NCBI GenBank assembly: GCA_921293015.1
Contig: OV121086.1
Location: 32,301,194-32,365,193, forward strand
From: Phorcus lineatus
Taxonomy: Eukaryota; Mollusca; Gastropoda; Trochida; Trochidae
Reading direction: 5' to 3'
Length of the DNA: 64,000 nucleotides
Part shown: in pieces, positions 13,006 through 23,912 of the stretch
How the letters are laid out: every line of letters starts with the position of its first letter
Position numbering within the stretch: the stretch's first letter is position 1
Program-made: the position numbers and the translations under genes
The notes under the pieces: generated by a model
Databases searched by the model: none
What the model was told of the DNA's origin: nothing
Seen by the model: only the letters and a program-made list of their open reading frames with translations

Positions 13006-14299
13006 GAAGGGTTGTTTATGTCTCTAAACTGTCATCAGATTGCCTATCTCAATAATGACGTCAACGATGATGTCTTCAGGGGTTTATCAATATTCATTTC
13101 TATGAAATTATTGACTTCCCTTCATGATAATTTCGTAGCTGGGATTAAAACCAAAATACCATTTTCCTGAATAAGTTAAAATTGTCTTCTTAACTTGCAT
13201 CTTGCCAAAATGGCATTTTCTTTCGTTTAATGGTATTTGTAAAACGGACATACGATTAGAGGGTAGAAACCTGCGTGCTATTTATGTGAATATTGGTTTA
13301 CTTATCATTTCAGATCTATATCTGTATTTGTCTCTGCCAAAAATAAAATTAAAGGTTATCGTTTGAGGTACATGCGCGCGCATTTGTTCGTATTTTTTTA
13401 ACCTCTGATCATGTCTTTTTTACCTGTTCATTGTCCTTATATTGAAACGAAACAAACACAATTTAACGATGAAAGAGCACCATTTATAAAGTTTGAAATA
13501 ATTTACTGCATTAACACACGCTCAGCCACTTTATAACAAGCACGCTTTTCGGAGCGACGAAAGGTCATACTATATCGTGAAATGAAACCTGTTATTTGAA
13601 AAATTCACAACTTATGTAACTTATGTAATATCGTTTCTAAACGGACATTTTCCCCAACACATTACCACAGCATGTTTTGGATTTCATTTAGACATTTACA
13701 GAAACATATAAGGAAGTTCTTATAACATCATGCTTTTTGATAATTTCAAGCATCATATGCAATTATAAAACAATGCAACATCTTTATTCTTAAAATTGAC
13801 ATCATATTTGATTAAACGTTAAATTCAACTTAAGAGATTTACAGAGGGTTCCATACTATCATGGTGCAGAAGTGTTCAAGTTTTACGTGGAAAATGAACT
13901 GAAATATATCAAATATATCATTCATCTGTACATTTCTGTGAAGAAATCTTAAACGTGGTATCCTTTCTCAAAGTAAACTAAACAGTTAACAGGATGGCAT
14001 AATTAAAAATTAACAATTACGATTTTCATAAACTCCAAAGAAAATAGCATGCGTTAATACAATACCTAAAGTACACATAAAGGTATCTTTCTTATAAAAA
14101 GCAACCAAACAACCAAAGCACTCTCGTTATGTTTGGTGAACCGGAAATGATATATTGACCCGGACATTGGTACGGGTAGCTGGTCAAATTGAACACGGCA
14201 TGTTACTGGGTGATTTGTAATTATAGATCTGACATGAATTGTGATTGGCTGTAATTGCGATTAATACGCGGGAAGCAAACGGAATCTGATGAGCATGCA
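13006..14299. other. Intergenic, no gene recognised
   Basis: AT-rich sequence without coding signal. It contains the expected but unlocated 5' end of the mariner remnant. A reverse CCAAT motif (ATTGGC at about 14242) lies shortly before the small ORF at 14300. Confidence 0.35.
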
Positions 14300-14470
14300 A
14301 TGGGTAAAATAGTTCTCACGCTTTTTGTAGGGATTCTTGCGGTTTTCAAGGGCGGGGGGATGTCCATGGCCTTTTATGCATTTGCTAAGTTTGCACGCAA
14401 GATTCCCCCCATGGATGAAAAGAAGAGTTTAGCGTATTTTTTAAAAACTACCGATGTTCATGTAAAGTAA
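14300..14470 (+). CDS. Uncharacterised small ORF with one hydrophobic segment
   Basis: From the ATG at 14300 the frame gives 56 residues: MGKIVLTLFVGILAVFKGGG, a second apolar stretch (MSMAFYAFAKFA), then a charged tail with RKIPPMDEKKS. The local base composition is richer in G and C than the flanks. The layout would suit a one- or two-pass small membrane protein. I do not recognise a family, and a frame this short can arise by chance. An ATG at 14255 would add 15 residues; the later ATG has the better context (A at -2, G at +4) and starts just before the hydrophobic segment. Confidence 0.2.
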   Translation: MGKIVLTLFVGILAVFKGGGMSMAFYAFAKFARKIPPMDEKKSLAYFLKTTDVHVK

Positions 14471-15843
14471 AACATATTTTTTAATTATAACACTTTCGTA
14501 AAATATTTGGATATTATTAGAGATAATATCAATTGTCGTATATTTTTTAAAAAAATCAAAAGTTTTAGTTAGTTAAATGTGCGCTGAAGGACAAGAATAG
14601 ATTTATATGTTTTGATAGTGAAATTAGTCCATTGTGACCGCTCAGCAATAATTCGAAAACTGCTCGAATGAGTGTGTTTTGGGGGAGATAAAAAATTTTG
14701 TGACAGAAGTCAACGGCCTGTCCTTATTTCGCCTACACCTCATTTCGCCTACACTGTTATCAAAACACAGATATGGGTCGATGCACATGACAGATATACC
14801 CTGACCCCTTAAGAATAATGAACTCTTCCATCAAGATAATAAAGATAACAAGGAAAGAATAGCTGTGGGGTGTGGTATTTTATTTTGCATCCCATGATGG
14901 TTCGATTTTGTTTACTAAATATGATCCATATATACAAGTCAGCGATTGCACTGGGAGCAAAGAATTCATAGAAGGAATCAACCATCGCATTAAGAGCAAA
15001 GAATTTATGGAGGGAAATCAACGATTACACTTGGAGCAAAGAATTCCTTGAATTAATCATCAGGTAAATCATCGGTTTAAATTGGATAATAAAAAACCCA
15101 GTACTTTAAGTAACCCAGCATAAATATTCATTTCTTTTCATGACGCTCAATTTCCAAAACACACCAGTGTTCATGATATTTTTCTTTAATCCAGTTTAGC
15201 CTAAAACTGTATTCCTTTGGAATAACGTATTACTTAAAAAGTAATTTCCGGGATTAAGTGTTTGTCTAGAAAAAAAGTAGGGAATACTTAATCATACCGT
15301 GAGAATAAAAACGTGTTGCAAGATAAAGCAATGACTACACGAACTTTTGTCACACGAGTGGGTGGTGGGTTGACACCTCAGCACACATGTACTCGACAAG
15401 GGGACGTTGTAAAACATTATGACACGTGATTCTAAACAAGTGCCCGGATAACACCTGACCTTGATGCTAGTGGCACGTGACACTGAAGTTATGAAACTGC
15501 TTTAAAATAATCAATGTCAGTCCTCCCCTGTATTATATAACTAATAAACATTTAACAGTTAAACTAAGAGTATGATAAGATGTAAATAGGTACATTGTAA
15601 CAACGAGCAGGACGACAGGTAAACAAAGCAAGAATCTGTGTCGAAACGTCGCATACCATGAATAAAAACGTTGTTAACAAGATATTTCTTCTCACCATTG
15701 ATATTTGACAAGCCTTGGAAACAAAATCAGCAGTTGTCTCTTAAATGCATGAAAGTCGTTTAATGTTAAAATTAGACCACCAGCAATTTCGTGACTTCTT
15801 GGCTGGTGCACACGTGCGAGCTTGACTTGTTGTAACATGATTG
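14471..15843. other. Intergenic, no gene recognised
   Basis: No exon or element was recognised. Two CACGTG E-box motifs occur at about 15424 and 15474 without an associated gene start. Confidence 0.35.
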
Positions 15844-16300
15844 TTAGGCTCTTAAGGCCAGTCACCATTTGAATAACTGATAGACTTTTCAAAAGGACGT
15901 GTTAGACCTCACCAATATCAAGTGACAAATCTTAAGATGTGTACATTCAATGTAAATATTTGAAATCTTATAGCCTTTTCCACGTTGTCGACGTCATACG
16001 TAATTGTTTATATAAATGGAAGTCTATTTGCCTGTATCTATTCACTGAGCGGTCAAATAGCTGTGATTTCACCTTGTTAAGCTCTCAAGGCCAGTCGCCA
16101 TTTGAAGAACTGATAGACTTTTCAAAAGGACGTGTGAGACCTAAAAATATCAAATGGCAAATCTTAAGATGTGTACAATCACTGTAAATATTTAAAATCG
16201 TATGGCCTTTTCCATGTTGTCGACGTTATTGTTTATATACATGGAAGTCTAGTAGCCTGTATCTATTCCTTGAGCGGTCAAATAGCGGTCAAACATCTGC
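15844..16300. repeat. Two-copy tandem duplication, 233-bp period
   Basis: Unit 1 starts TTAGGCTCTTAAGGCCAGTC at 15844 and unit 2 starts TTAAGCTCTCAAGGCCAGTC at 16077. Both continue through ACTGATAGACTTTTCAAAAG, then AAATCTTAAGATGTGTACA, then GTTGTCGACGT, to TTGAGCGGTCAAATAGC or its close variant. The copies differ by scattered substitutions and short indels, so the duplication is not recent. No coding frame is conserved between the two units. Confidence 0.8.
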
Positions 16301-16984
16301 ACAGAAGCTTCTGGAGCATGAGTACTTAACAATGTGCCGACCAATGGAATATGTGAGGCATATTAATAACATGTAAAACGTTTGTCGAAAGCAAACAAAT
16401 ATGCAGAGTTTTCCCGTAGTCATACCAATCAGTATTAATTGCTACAATATCATGTAAAAAGGAAAAGCAAGAAAAATGTCGATTACACAAATTATAGCAT
16501 TTTTTAGCTGTTTCTCAACATAGGCCTTGACTTAAATCGACTTTTGGAGACAGGTTCGCCTTAATGTTACTGGCCTTGGTACAGGTATTAGTGTCAAGTG
16601 ATCTTATTCTTTTCGAATATTTCTACAAATTGTATGAATATTCAATTATCTCAAATGAAGAGCACAAAAGCTTAGACTGGTTGTGTAACGTCGAATGTCT
16701 ACGTATACACGTCTCACTTTTTGCACTTTCAGTTAAAAATGTTTCACGTTTTAAATCTTATAGCATCTTCATAATTTTAAATTCATTTATATAACAGAGT
16801 TCACGCTTTCCGCAATGGTATTTCCAGTTCACTCCAGACACAGCAAATTGCTGAGCAAAGCTATTACCTAATACCGCTATAGATACGCGGCACTTCCCCT
16901 TACAATTACACATAGTGAAACAAGCTAAAATCGCTGACCCTATGAAAATGGCAGGCGTTCTCTTTAAAATTACTCAGAGTATGT

Positions 16985-17470
16985 TTCATAAATGTGGCAA
17001 TGGGTATCTTATCGCCTTTCCAAAATTCCATTTTTGACTCTAAAATGTCAAAATGACGATATTTTCTTGCTTGTGATGAAAATCGATAAACGTCCATTCT
17101 AAAGAACTGATATCCGCACATGAGCTTTATGACACAGGGGCGTGTATCGCTTAGAAATAGCTTTAGAGAGACATATATACCCATAGACCCTACCCTACTA
17201 CTATATAAAAGGTAGTAGGGTAGGGTCTATGGGTATATATGTCTTTCTAAAGCTATTTCTAAGCGATACACGCATATATACCCATAGACCCTACCCTACT
17301 ACTATATAAAAGGTAGAAGGGTAGGGTCTATGGGTATATATGTCTTTCTAAAGCTATTTCTAAGCGATACACGCCCCTGTGCTTTATGATAATAGTGTTC
17401 GGAAACAACCAGAACTTCTCAATTAATAAAGTTTGACAGATTTCACTTCAACGACATACTCTGTACCACT
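16985..17470. repeat. Core-sharing MITE group, copy B3, split by an insertion
   Basis: The left part (CCTTTCCAAAATTCCATTTT, then GATATTTTCTTGCTTGTGATG) matches copies B1 and B2. The right part after 17382 (AAAGTTTGACAG, then CTTCAACGACATACTCTG) matches the group's end. The characteristic CCGGTTTTCGATC core is missing. The element at 17133-17381 sits inside it, flanked by an exact 8-bp duplication, so B3 is the older of the two. Confidence 0.45.
17133..17381. mobile_element. hAT-type palindromic MITE with duplicated inner hairpin
   Basis: The element begins CACAGGGGCGTGTATCGC and ends in its reverse complement. It is flanked by CTTTATGA at 17125-17132 and 17382-17389, an exact 8-bp target duplication typical of hAT transposition. 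The whole left half folds on the right half. Positions 17173-17273 (101 bp) are repeated directly at 17274-17374 with one evident difference (GTAGTAGGG versus GTAGAAGGG), so two hairpins with stems like CCCATAGACCCTACCCTACT stand side by side. Each loop contains TATATAAAAGG, close to a TATA-box consensus. There is no coding capacity. The near identity of the two units points to a recent event or to a replication or assembly artefact. Confidence 0.85.
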
Positions 17471-17728
17471 TTTTTTGGGAAAAGTATTTGAGAGCGGGGA
17501 ATGCTTAGGCAACCAAGATTGTTTGCCTACAATGTACACCTTATGTAATGCAACGTTTGAAGTTAGCGATATGGATTACCGTCCTTCCTCTAACCAGGGA
17601 CGGGCCAAAAGACATATTAATGAGAAACTACGACCATGAGGTATTACAATAGATGGTGAACCCTGCATGCGAGAAGGGACAACACGAGAACTAGAACACG
17701 TTTCTCAAGGTTCATACAGTAATCATTT

Positions 17729-18207
17729 TTAAAGAGCCACTCCATGATTTTCATAACATAGTATTTACCTTTGATACGAGCCTGAATGTCATATGTGGTG
17801 ATATAAAATCAAAACATCTAAACATTTCGAGTCCAAAAGGCATATGATATGACAAATACTGCTTTTCCATGAAAATCTAAAAACAGTCTTATATATGCAC
17901 AGAGGTGTAGATATCACGTCCAATATTCATAGATACTAGTTCTATAACCTAACAAACGCTATTAACTACTAACTACCCTCCTGGCTGTTTTAGATAAATC
18001 TCCAAAATTACGTTTGACTATTTGACGAGCGCCACTGTCCGGTTTTCGATCATAATTGCGACGTTCTATCTTCATTTTGTCACTGTAAAAAACCCAATAA
18101 GCTTTAAAATGTGACTTGTTGGTAACAGTCGATACTTCGCGATCAAATGACACCATTGATTAAGTTTGGCATATATGACTCCAACAACTCACGGAGTTGC
18201 TCTTTAA
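17729..18207. mobile_element. TTAA-flanked MITE, copy A1
   Basis: Starts TTAAAGAGCCACTCC and ends GTTGCTCTTTAA, an imperfect terminal inverted repeat of about 16-20 bases bounded by TTAA on both sides. The interior includes the core CACTGTCCGGTTTTCGATCA, shared with copies A2, A3 and the B group. A minus-strand frame of 64 codons is open but is not under protein-level constraint (see rejected items). TTAA targets are known for piggyBac- and Kolobok-type elements, but a TA target would fit nearly as well. Confidence 0.75.
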
Positions 18208-18837
18208 GGGTGGTTTCTGTTACTTATCAACAGTCAATTATTACATATCATTAACACGTTTACATATGTATAACATCGATATTAACACAGAATTCACGAT
18301 ATGGTAGAATTTTATAAGATACTTGTTAAATCGAGGAAGACTTTCACGTGCATTTCAAGAAAAAACTCGTGCATTCAATTTACATTTGTGGTATAAAGAT
18401 TATGTTTCCTTCAATATCGATATTATATAAGTGTATTACCTTGCAATATTTCAGCCAATGAAAACAATGCATGCATGGATAATGTATTTCCTGTTACACA
18501 GGCCTGTACGATAATGCAGTCTCCAAGTCTTAATAAGGCGAAGGTGTTCTGTACAGAAGACGCAAATAAAAAATGCATAGTTGGATAAAGTCTAGCTTTT
18601 CGAAAGCGTATGGACATATCTGAGACGTTTTGACTGACGGCGTAACTGATTGCGCAACTAACTTTTACTGTATCCAATTGGATTCTTCATTTCTCGACCG
18701 AGGTCGTATGGGAACTTATAAAAAGGCTATCTTTGTTTGGAGAGATTAAAAGGTCAAAATTCTTAAAACTGAATTGACTTGAATATATCATCATATATCA
18801 TTATCATTATATCAAATTACCGGATTTTCTTTTACAG
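18208..18837. other. Intergenic, no gene recognised
   Basis: No coding exon was found. A TATAAAAAG motif at about 18717 is present without a supported transcript. Confidence 0.3.
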
Positions 18838-19133
18838 ATCTATCTTATCTTTATGAAAAAAGAGTTTTGAAATTATCCCTAAAGATTTTGTCAGATCCAG
18901 ATCATGTCTTGTCTGGGGAGTTTGTTAAGCTGCCTTCAGGCAGAAAATATTATTACCCCGTTATAACACCAATAGAGGTAAAAATACATTCATTCCTTCC
19001 AGCGTTCGACTTTTAAATGATCTTTAAATGAATAGAGTGTGTTTGTAACCTGTGTTGCCTTTCCTGTATGTTAAAGCTCTGTGACAATACAAAATGAATT
19101 CCTTTCGGGGTAATAAGGTATTATTATTATTAC
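18838..19133 (+). mobile_element. 5'-truncated LINE: C-terminus and 3' tail
   Basis: The frame 18840-19016 reads LYEKRVLKLSLKILSDPDHV, then SGEFVKLPSGRKY, and ends in FDF and a stop. The order [L/I]YxKRVL, D-x-D/N-H, LPSGR resembles the extreme C-terminus of animal non-LTR retrotransposon ORF2 proteins. It is followed by about 115 bases of 3' sequence ending GAATTCCTTTCGGGGTAATA and a short ATT repeat, which fits the 3' tail of such elements. Reverse transcriptase and endonuclease parts are absent, as expected from incomplete reverse transcription. The sequence before it resembles a splice acceptor (TTCTTTTACAG), but the LINE reading explains it better than a host exon. Confidence 0.7.
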
Positions 19134-20157
19134 AAATATCAATATTTTAGCAAGATGTGCTAAAATACTTATGCTGAAAACGTCAACTATAAAACATATA
19201 TGTCTTTGTTATGAAATAAAAATATATTTTTGGGACAACAAATTCTTCCTGTTTATTATTTTGAATATACCATTCAGGTAGTTAAGGAAAAAGATTGAAG
19301 CTGTTTATGAAGCATGAATGGGTTTTTTCAGGTTACATACAATATTGTCATCCATTGAGATCCTTCATTGTTTCAGGAATCGTTAAACCTTCCAAAATAA
19401 TCAGGAACGTCCTAAAAATAACTTGGGCTTCCAATAAGGGCCGGAAGGTAAGGTCCCCCAAATGTTGAAAAGGGCCCGGGCCCTAATCAGAGGAAATACT
19501 GTAGTTTATTTCCCATACCGCACTGTTATCGGGTCCCTTACCCCTTCACGTGTCCCCGTGTCATTGACCAATGGAAACTCTGGTATCACCCACGGTTCAC
19601 GTGTAATACTTAACCACTTTATGTAAGTCGGAAATTTAAGACACTGACAGTTTGTCCGTTTTTGATATATTGCTTTCTTATATAGGAACGGGTTTATCTC
19701 AATCTTATTTAAAATTAGCTCTCCTCCTAAGTCCCTATTCTCAACAACCCCCACCCGTATTATATCAAAATGCGCTTCTCTCATAAATATAGTGTGTAGA
19801 GCTTTGTCATCGTATTATTAACTTCCATATTCGATCACCTTGTAAATAGTAAGATAAATAACAAGTAATACCTGTGTCAGCAAATAGTGTTATGGGTTTG
19901 TTTGAATGAATTTCCTGATCATGTCCTTTTACCAGACGCTCTCATTGGTTTCGATGACATTTCAGAATGAATCATGCCTGTCATATTAAACTTAAATTCT
20001 CGGTAAATTGTTTTCTTGCAAATAATGATCAAGTGAAAAACTAAAGAAATGTTCAGGTTTTACTGTTGAAGAAAGTATGAAATACATTTCAAGGGTTTTT
20101 CAATAGGTTATGGCGCTTTCCAAATTGCTTTAGGCGATAAGGTACATCAACATGTTC
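19134..20157. other. Intergenic, no gene recognised
   Basis: Contains a slightly GC-richer patch at about 19430-19770, including a 92-codon minus-strand ORF without any recognisable domain. No repeat copy was matched elsewhere in the window. Confidence 0.3.
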
Positions 20158-20634
20158 TTAAAGAGCCACTCCATAATTTTCATAACATATTATTTACCTT
20201 TGATACGAACCTAAATGTCATATGTGGTGATATAAAATCAAAACATCTTTACTTTTCATGTCCAAAAGACGTATGTATGACAAATACTGGTTTTCCATGA
20301 AAATCTAAAAACAGCCTTATAATGCACAGAAGTGTAGATATCACGTCAACTATACATGGATAGTAGTTATATAACCTAACAAACGCTATCAACTCCTAAC
20401 TGCCCTCTTGGCTGTTATAGATAAGTCTCCAAAATTACGTTTGACTATTTGACGAGCGCCACTGTCCGGTTTTCGACCATAATTGCGACGTTCTGTCTTC
20501 ATATTGTCACTGTAAAAAACAATAAGCTGTAAAATGTGTCTTTGTGGTAACAGTCGATACTTTGCGATCAAATGACACTATTGATACAGTTTGGCATATA
20601 TGACTCCAACGACACACGGAGTGGTTCTCTAAAG
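20158..20634. mobile_element. TTAA-flanked MITE, copy A2
   Basis: Close relative of A1: starts TTAAAGAGCCACTCC and carries the same CACTGTCCGGTTTTCGA core. It ends GAGTGGTTCTCTAAAG, where the right TTAA is mutated. Over the core region it differs from A1 at only about seven positions, so the two share a fairly recent source. Confidence 0.75.
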
Positions 20635-20751
20635 AATATTATCAGCGTTGTTCATTAAACACATGTTTGTAAATCAATGTATAATAACGTGTATGATAAC
20701 AACGACTACGAGATTGAAAGCCATGATTGAACAGTGACCTCGATAAAGTCT

Positions 20752-21218
20752 TTAAAGAGCCACTCCGTGATTTTCATAACATATTATTTACCTTTGATAA
20801 GAACCTAAATGTCATATGTGGTGATATAAAATCAAAACATCTTAACTTGTCATGTCCAAAAGACATATATATGACAAATACTGGTTTTCCATGAAAATCT
20901 AAAAACAGCCTTATAAATGCACAGAGGTGTAGATATCACGTCCATTACAAGTTATATAACCTAACAATCCCTATCAACTCCTAACTGCCCTCCTGGTTGT
21001 TTTAAATAAGTCTTCGAAATTCCGTTTGACTCTTTGACGCACGCCACTGTCCGGTTTTCGATCATAAATGCGACGTTCTACCTTCATATTGTCACTGTTA
21101 AAAAACAATAAGCTTTAAAATGTGTCTTTCTGGTAACAGTCGATACTTCGCGAACAAATGACACCATTGATTAAGTTTGACATATATGACTCCAACAACT
21201 CACGGAGTGGTTCTTTAA
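20752..21218. mobile_element. TTAA-flanked MITE, copy A3
   Basis: Same element in the same orientation, 118 bp after A2. It has TTAA at both ends, with TTAAAGAGCCACTCCGTGA at the left and CTCACGGAGTGGTTCTTTAA at the right, the best-preserved terminal inverted repeat of the three. It is somewhat more diverged from A1 and A2 in the interior. Confidence 0.8.
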
Positions 21219-22064
21219 CTTTATGATGGTCCCTGGTTGTATAACTTTGTGAAACTGCCAGTTCTTATGATAATAACTTTATGTAACTTAAAAGAGAATC
21301 TGTACCACCCTGACCCTAGAAACTATCTCAATGTCTTAAAAAATGTCGTTGTGTAAGACGAAGGCCTAGATTTTGTACTTGAAGGGTACCCGATTCTCAT
21401 TGGCCGAGTTGGGTTGTAATTTAAATACCATACTATAACCGATGCTGGGTCACGAAGGGGCTTGACGGTTGTCATTGCATACTTAAAACATTTGTTCCCC
21501 ATTCTGACTTTTTGCCTTAAGAGTTTTAAAAAACAGTAAGGTATATCATACATGCTAATATAAGTATACCGTAACACTTTAAGTGACATTGCGTGTGTTG
21601 CAAATCAAGTCAAATCATAGTGAAATGAAACATTTATTCAAACAATGGTGTTGTTTATCAAGATTTAGTTAATGTTGCTTAAAATAACCAATGCTTATAC
21701 TGATTGGTTAGTCGTAGGGTAGATTAATTTAAAGGTATTTTAATTGAAAACCGGTGTAAGGTACAATCTCTAAATTAGAAGTTCAATGATGTCCTCCGAT
21801 TGGAAGACTCAAATAACTCAAATGTACTTTTAAAACATGTACAGATCTTAAAACATAATTTCAAATTCCTGTGTCGTGAATATGAAAGGTGATTAAAATT
21901 CAGAACATTCAGCACATATTGAATGTTTAAAAACCAAATGAAATACATACTTTCTATAGCTAGTTCTTTGGTTGGATGACTCTTGTGATACAAAGTATGT
22001 TCGTAAAAATTGCATGTAGCTTAAATAAGAAAATAAACGTCCCGAGTTGATGTTAAATACACTT
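21219..22064. other. Intergenic, no gene recognised
   Basis: No exon, RNA gene or element end was seen. The ORFs here are short and without motif. Confidence 0.3.
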
Positions 22065-22445
22065 TTTCTAAAGTTGCATCTTTATATCTAAAGTGCAATA
22101 ATTATATTTAATTGTTTGTAATTATAATCAAAAACTGTCGTATAAATGTTTAGAAGAAGAATTGTACGTCAAAATTTCACGTCAATGATTTGAATTATCT
22201 ACTAAACAATACCAACCCATATCTATTTCTTGTGTTTGTAGTAAATAATTTAACAAACTTACCTTTGAGTCAATGGCGCGAGCCATTGCTCGGTTTTCGA
22301 TCATAAATAACGACTTAAACTGGTTAAAGTCATTATACGGAACTGAGATGTATTTAAGAGACATCCAAAGCTCTCTTGGAAAAAACACCATTTAAGAAGT
22401 TTGATATTTTTTACTCTAACAACATACTATGTGTCCATTTAACTT
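22065..22445. repeat. Core-sharing MITE group, copy B4
   Basis: Contains GCTCGGTTTTCGATCATAAA at about 22288 and ends ACTCTAACAACATACTATGTG, in the same order and spacing as copy B2. The left side (CTAAAGTTGCATCTTTATATC) is a weak match to B1 and B2. No coding content. Confidence 0.5.
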
Positions 22446-22784
22446 GAATTCATCAGTTCAATTTCTACGTATTGTTATCATTCCGGTAGGGACCGCTTTG
22501 TGCTTGCTTAAATGTATGTAATATATCATTGTTCATGGGCATATTGAACAAAGCTGTACAGATATCTTTAATGTTACCTCAACTACAGACGCAAAAGGGT
22601 ATATAGCGCTCCGTAAGTCCGTTTCCGTAACTTTACTCGAACACTATGACTCGGAAACTTCAGATTTGTTGAATGAACGATATCTTTAGAATTTCAGTGT
22701 GCCTTAAAAGGAGTTAAAACTAAAGGGTTGCGAACATCTTTGAAATTGTAACCCACAATGATAATGAAAAGGGCAACAATGAGG

Positions 22785-23016
22785 AAGTTGATTATGATGA
22801 TGATGATGGTGATGATGATGATGATGCTGATGATGTTGATGTTGATGGTGATAAAATGTGGGCAAGGATTAATATGTTGACAAGTATAGATATTGAATTA
22901 TATATATTGCGTAATGATAAAGATGATGATGATGCTGATGATGATATAGGGCAACAATGGTGTACTGGTAGCTGGTGATGTAAATGAATAGGCCAATAAT
23001 AATACATTTGATGATG

Positions 23017-23047
<31 letters not shown>

Positions 23048-23275
23048 TATAGAAAATGATGATGATAAAGAGTATGATTGTGATGATAATAAATAATTAA
23101 TGGTGTTGATGATGGTATTGAAAAAGATGATGAAGCTGATGATGCTGATGATGAGAAAGGTATAGAAAATGATTATGATGAAGATGATGGAGATGATAAT
23201 CACATTGATGGTATGGTAAAGGATGAGGATGATGTTGATATAGAAAATGATGATGATGAAGGATAAAAGAAATGA
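22785..23275. repeat. Imperfect TGA trinucleotide tract
   Basis: About 490 bases dominated by TGATGATG runs, interrupted by TGTTGATG, ATAGAAAATGATG and similar segments. The short higher-order variants recur, for example GGTATAGAAAATGA twice. It looks like an old microsatellite that has picked up substitutions. ORFs reading through it (poly-Ser/Ile on the minus strand) are products of the repeat. Confidence 0.85.
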
Positions 23276-23469
23276 TGGAGATTGTATAGAAAATTTTGAC
23301 GATGCTGAAGGGTACCTATATTTTACAAACTTTCCCTTATTCTAACCATATTAAACAACAATCCTGCAGAAACTTGTTTTAATAAAATCATAGATGGTTG
23401 AATCATGAAGAGGTCAATACATACACTTGGTTTTACACCTGTGAAACAATGTTGACCGAGGATGAACAT

Positions 23470-23912
23470 CAGTCTGATTAAAATCGACCGTGTTCCAAGG
23501 AATGAAAGTTTTTTAATATTAACTTAAGCGGGATTCGAACATATCAAGGGCTGTCCTCCTCTTAACAACGGTCTGAAAGCACCCTCCTTGCTCGCACGTT
23601 CTGACGCAATTCAACTAGCCAATCACAACGACAACGGCAAAAGCTTTCGGTATCAGTATCTAGGGGCAGGTAACTCCCGTTTACCATTTATTAACCTTAA
23701 TTGCTGCTATCGTTTTTTTAAACGGGATGATGTGATTCGTCCGCTAATGACTAGTTTTTCTCTGCACTAAACTGGTGTAAGAACGTGCGAGCAAGGAGGG
23801 TGCTTTCATACCGTTGTGGAGAGGAAAGCACCTGGTAGAACAGTTGAATCCCGCTATAGTCAATATTTAAAAACTTTTATTCCTCAGAACATGGTCGATT
23901 TTAAACAGACTG
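23470..23912. mobile_element. Long-TIR MITE, copy 2 (complete)
   Basis: The element is 443 bp long, with left end CAGTCTGATTAAAATCGACC and right end ACAGACTG. It is flanked by an exact 10-bp duplication, GGATGAACAT, at 23460-23469 and 23913-23922. The terminal repeats extend inward far beyond the first 45 bases: both halves contain GGTGCTTTC and GCAAGGAGGGTGC or its complement, so roughly 140 bases per side can pair. Nine- to ten-base target duplications with long inverted repeats suggest a Mutator-like (MULE) origin. There is no transposase. The 60-codon ORF inside is incidental. Confidence 0.85.

Noticed and set aside
19506-19784. 92-codon minus-strand ORF in a GC-richer patch
   Set aside because: No recognisable family, no start context or splice sites, and no second copy in the window. 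Left unannotated.
17962-20571. Similar 60-64 codon minus-strand ORFs in two A-type MITEs (RKPDSGARQIVKRNFGDL)
   Set aside because: Over the shared region six of seven base differences between the copies change the amino acid, the opposite of purifying selection. The similarity is explained by shared DNA of the element.
22792-23203. Ser/Ile-rich minus-strand ORFs
   Set aside because: Direct translation of an imperfect TGA trinucleotide tract.
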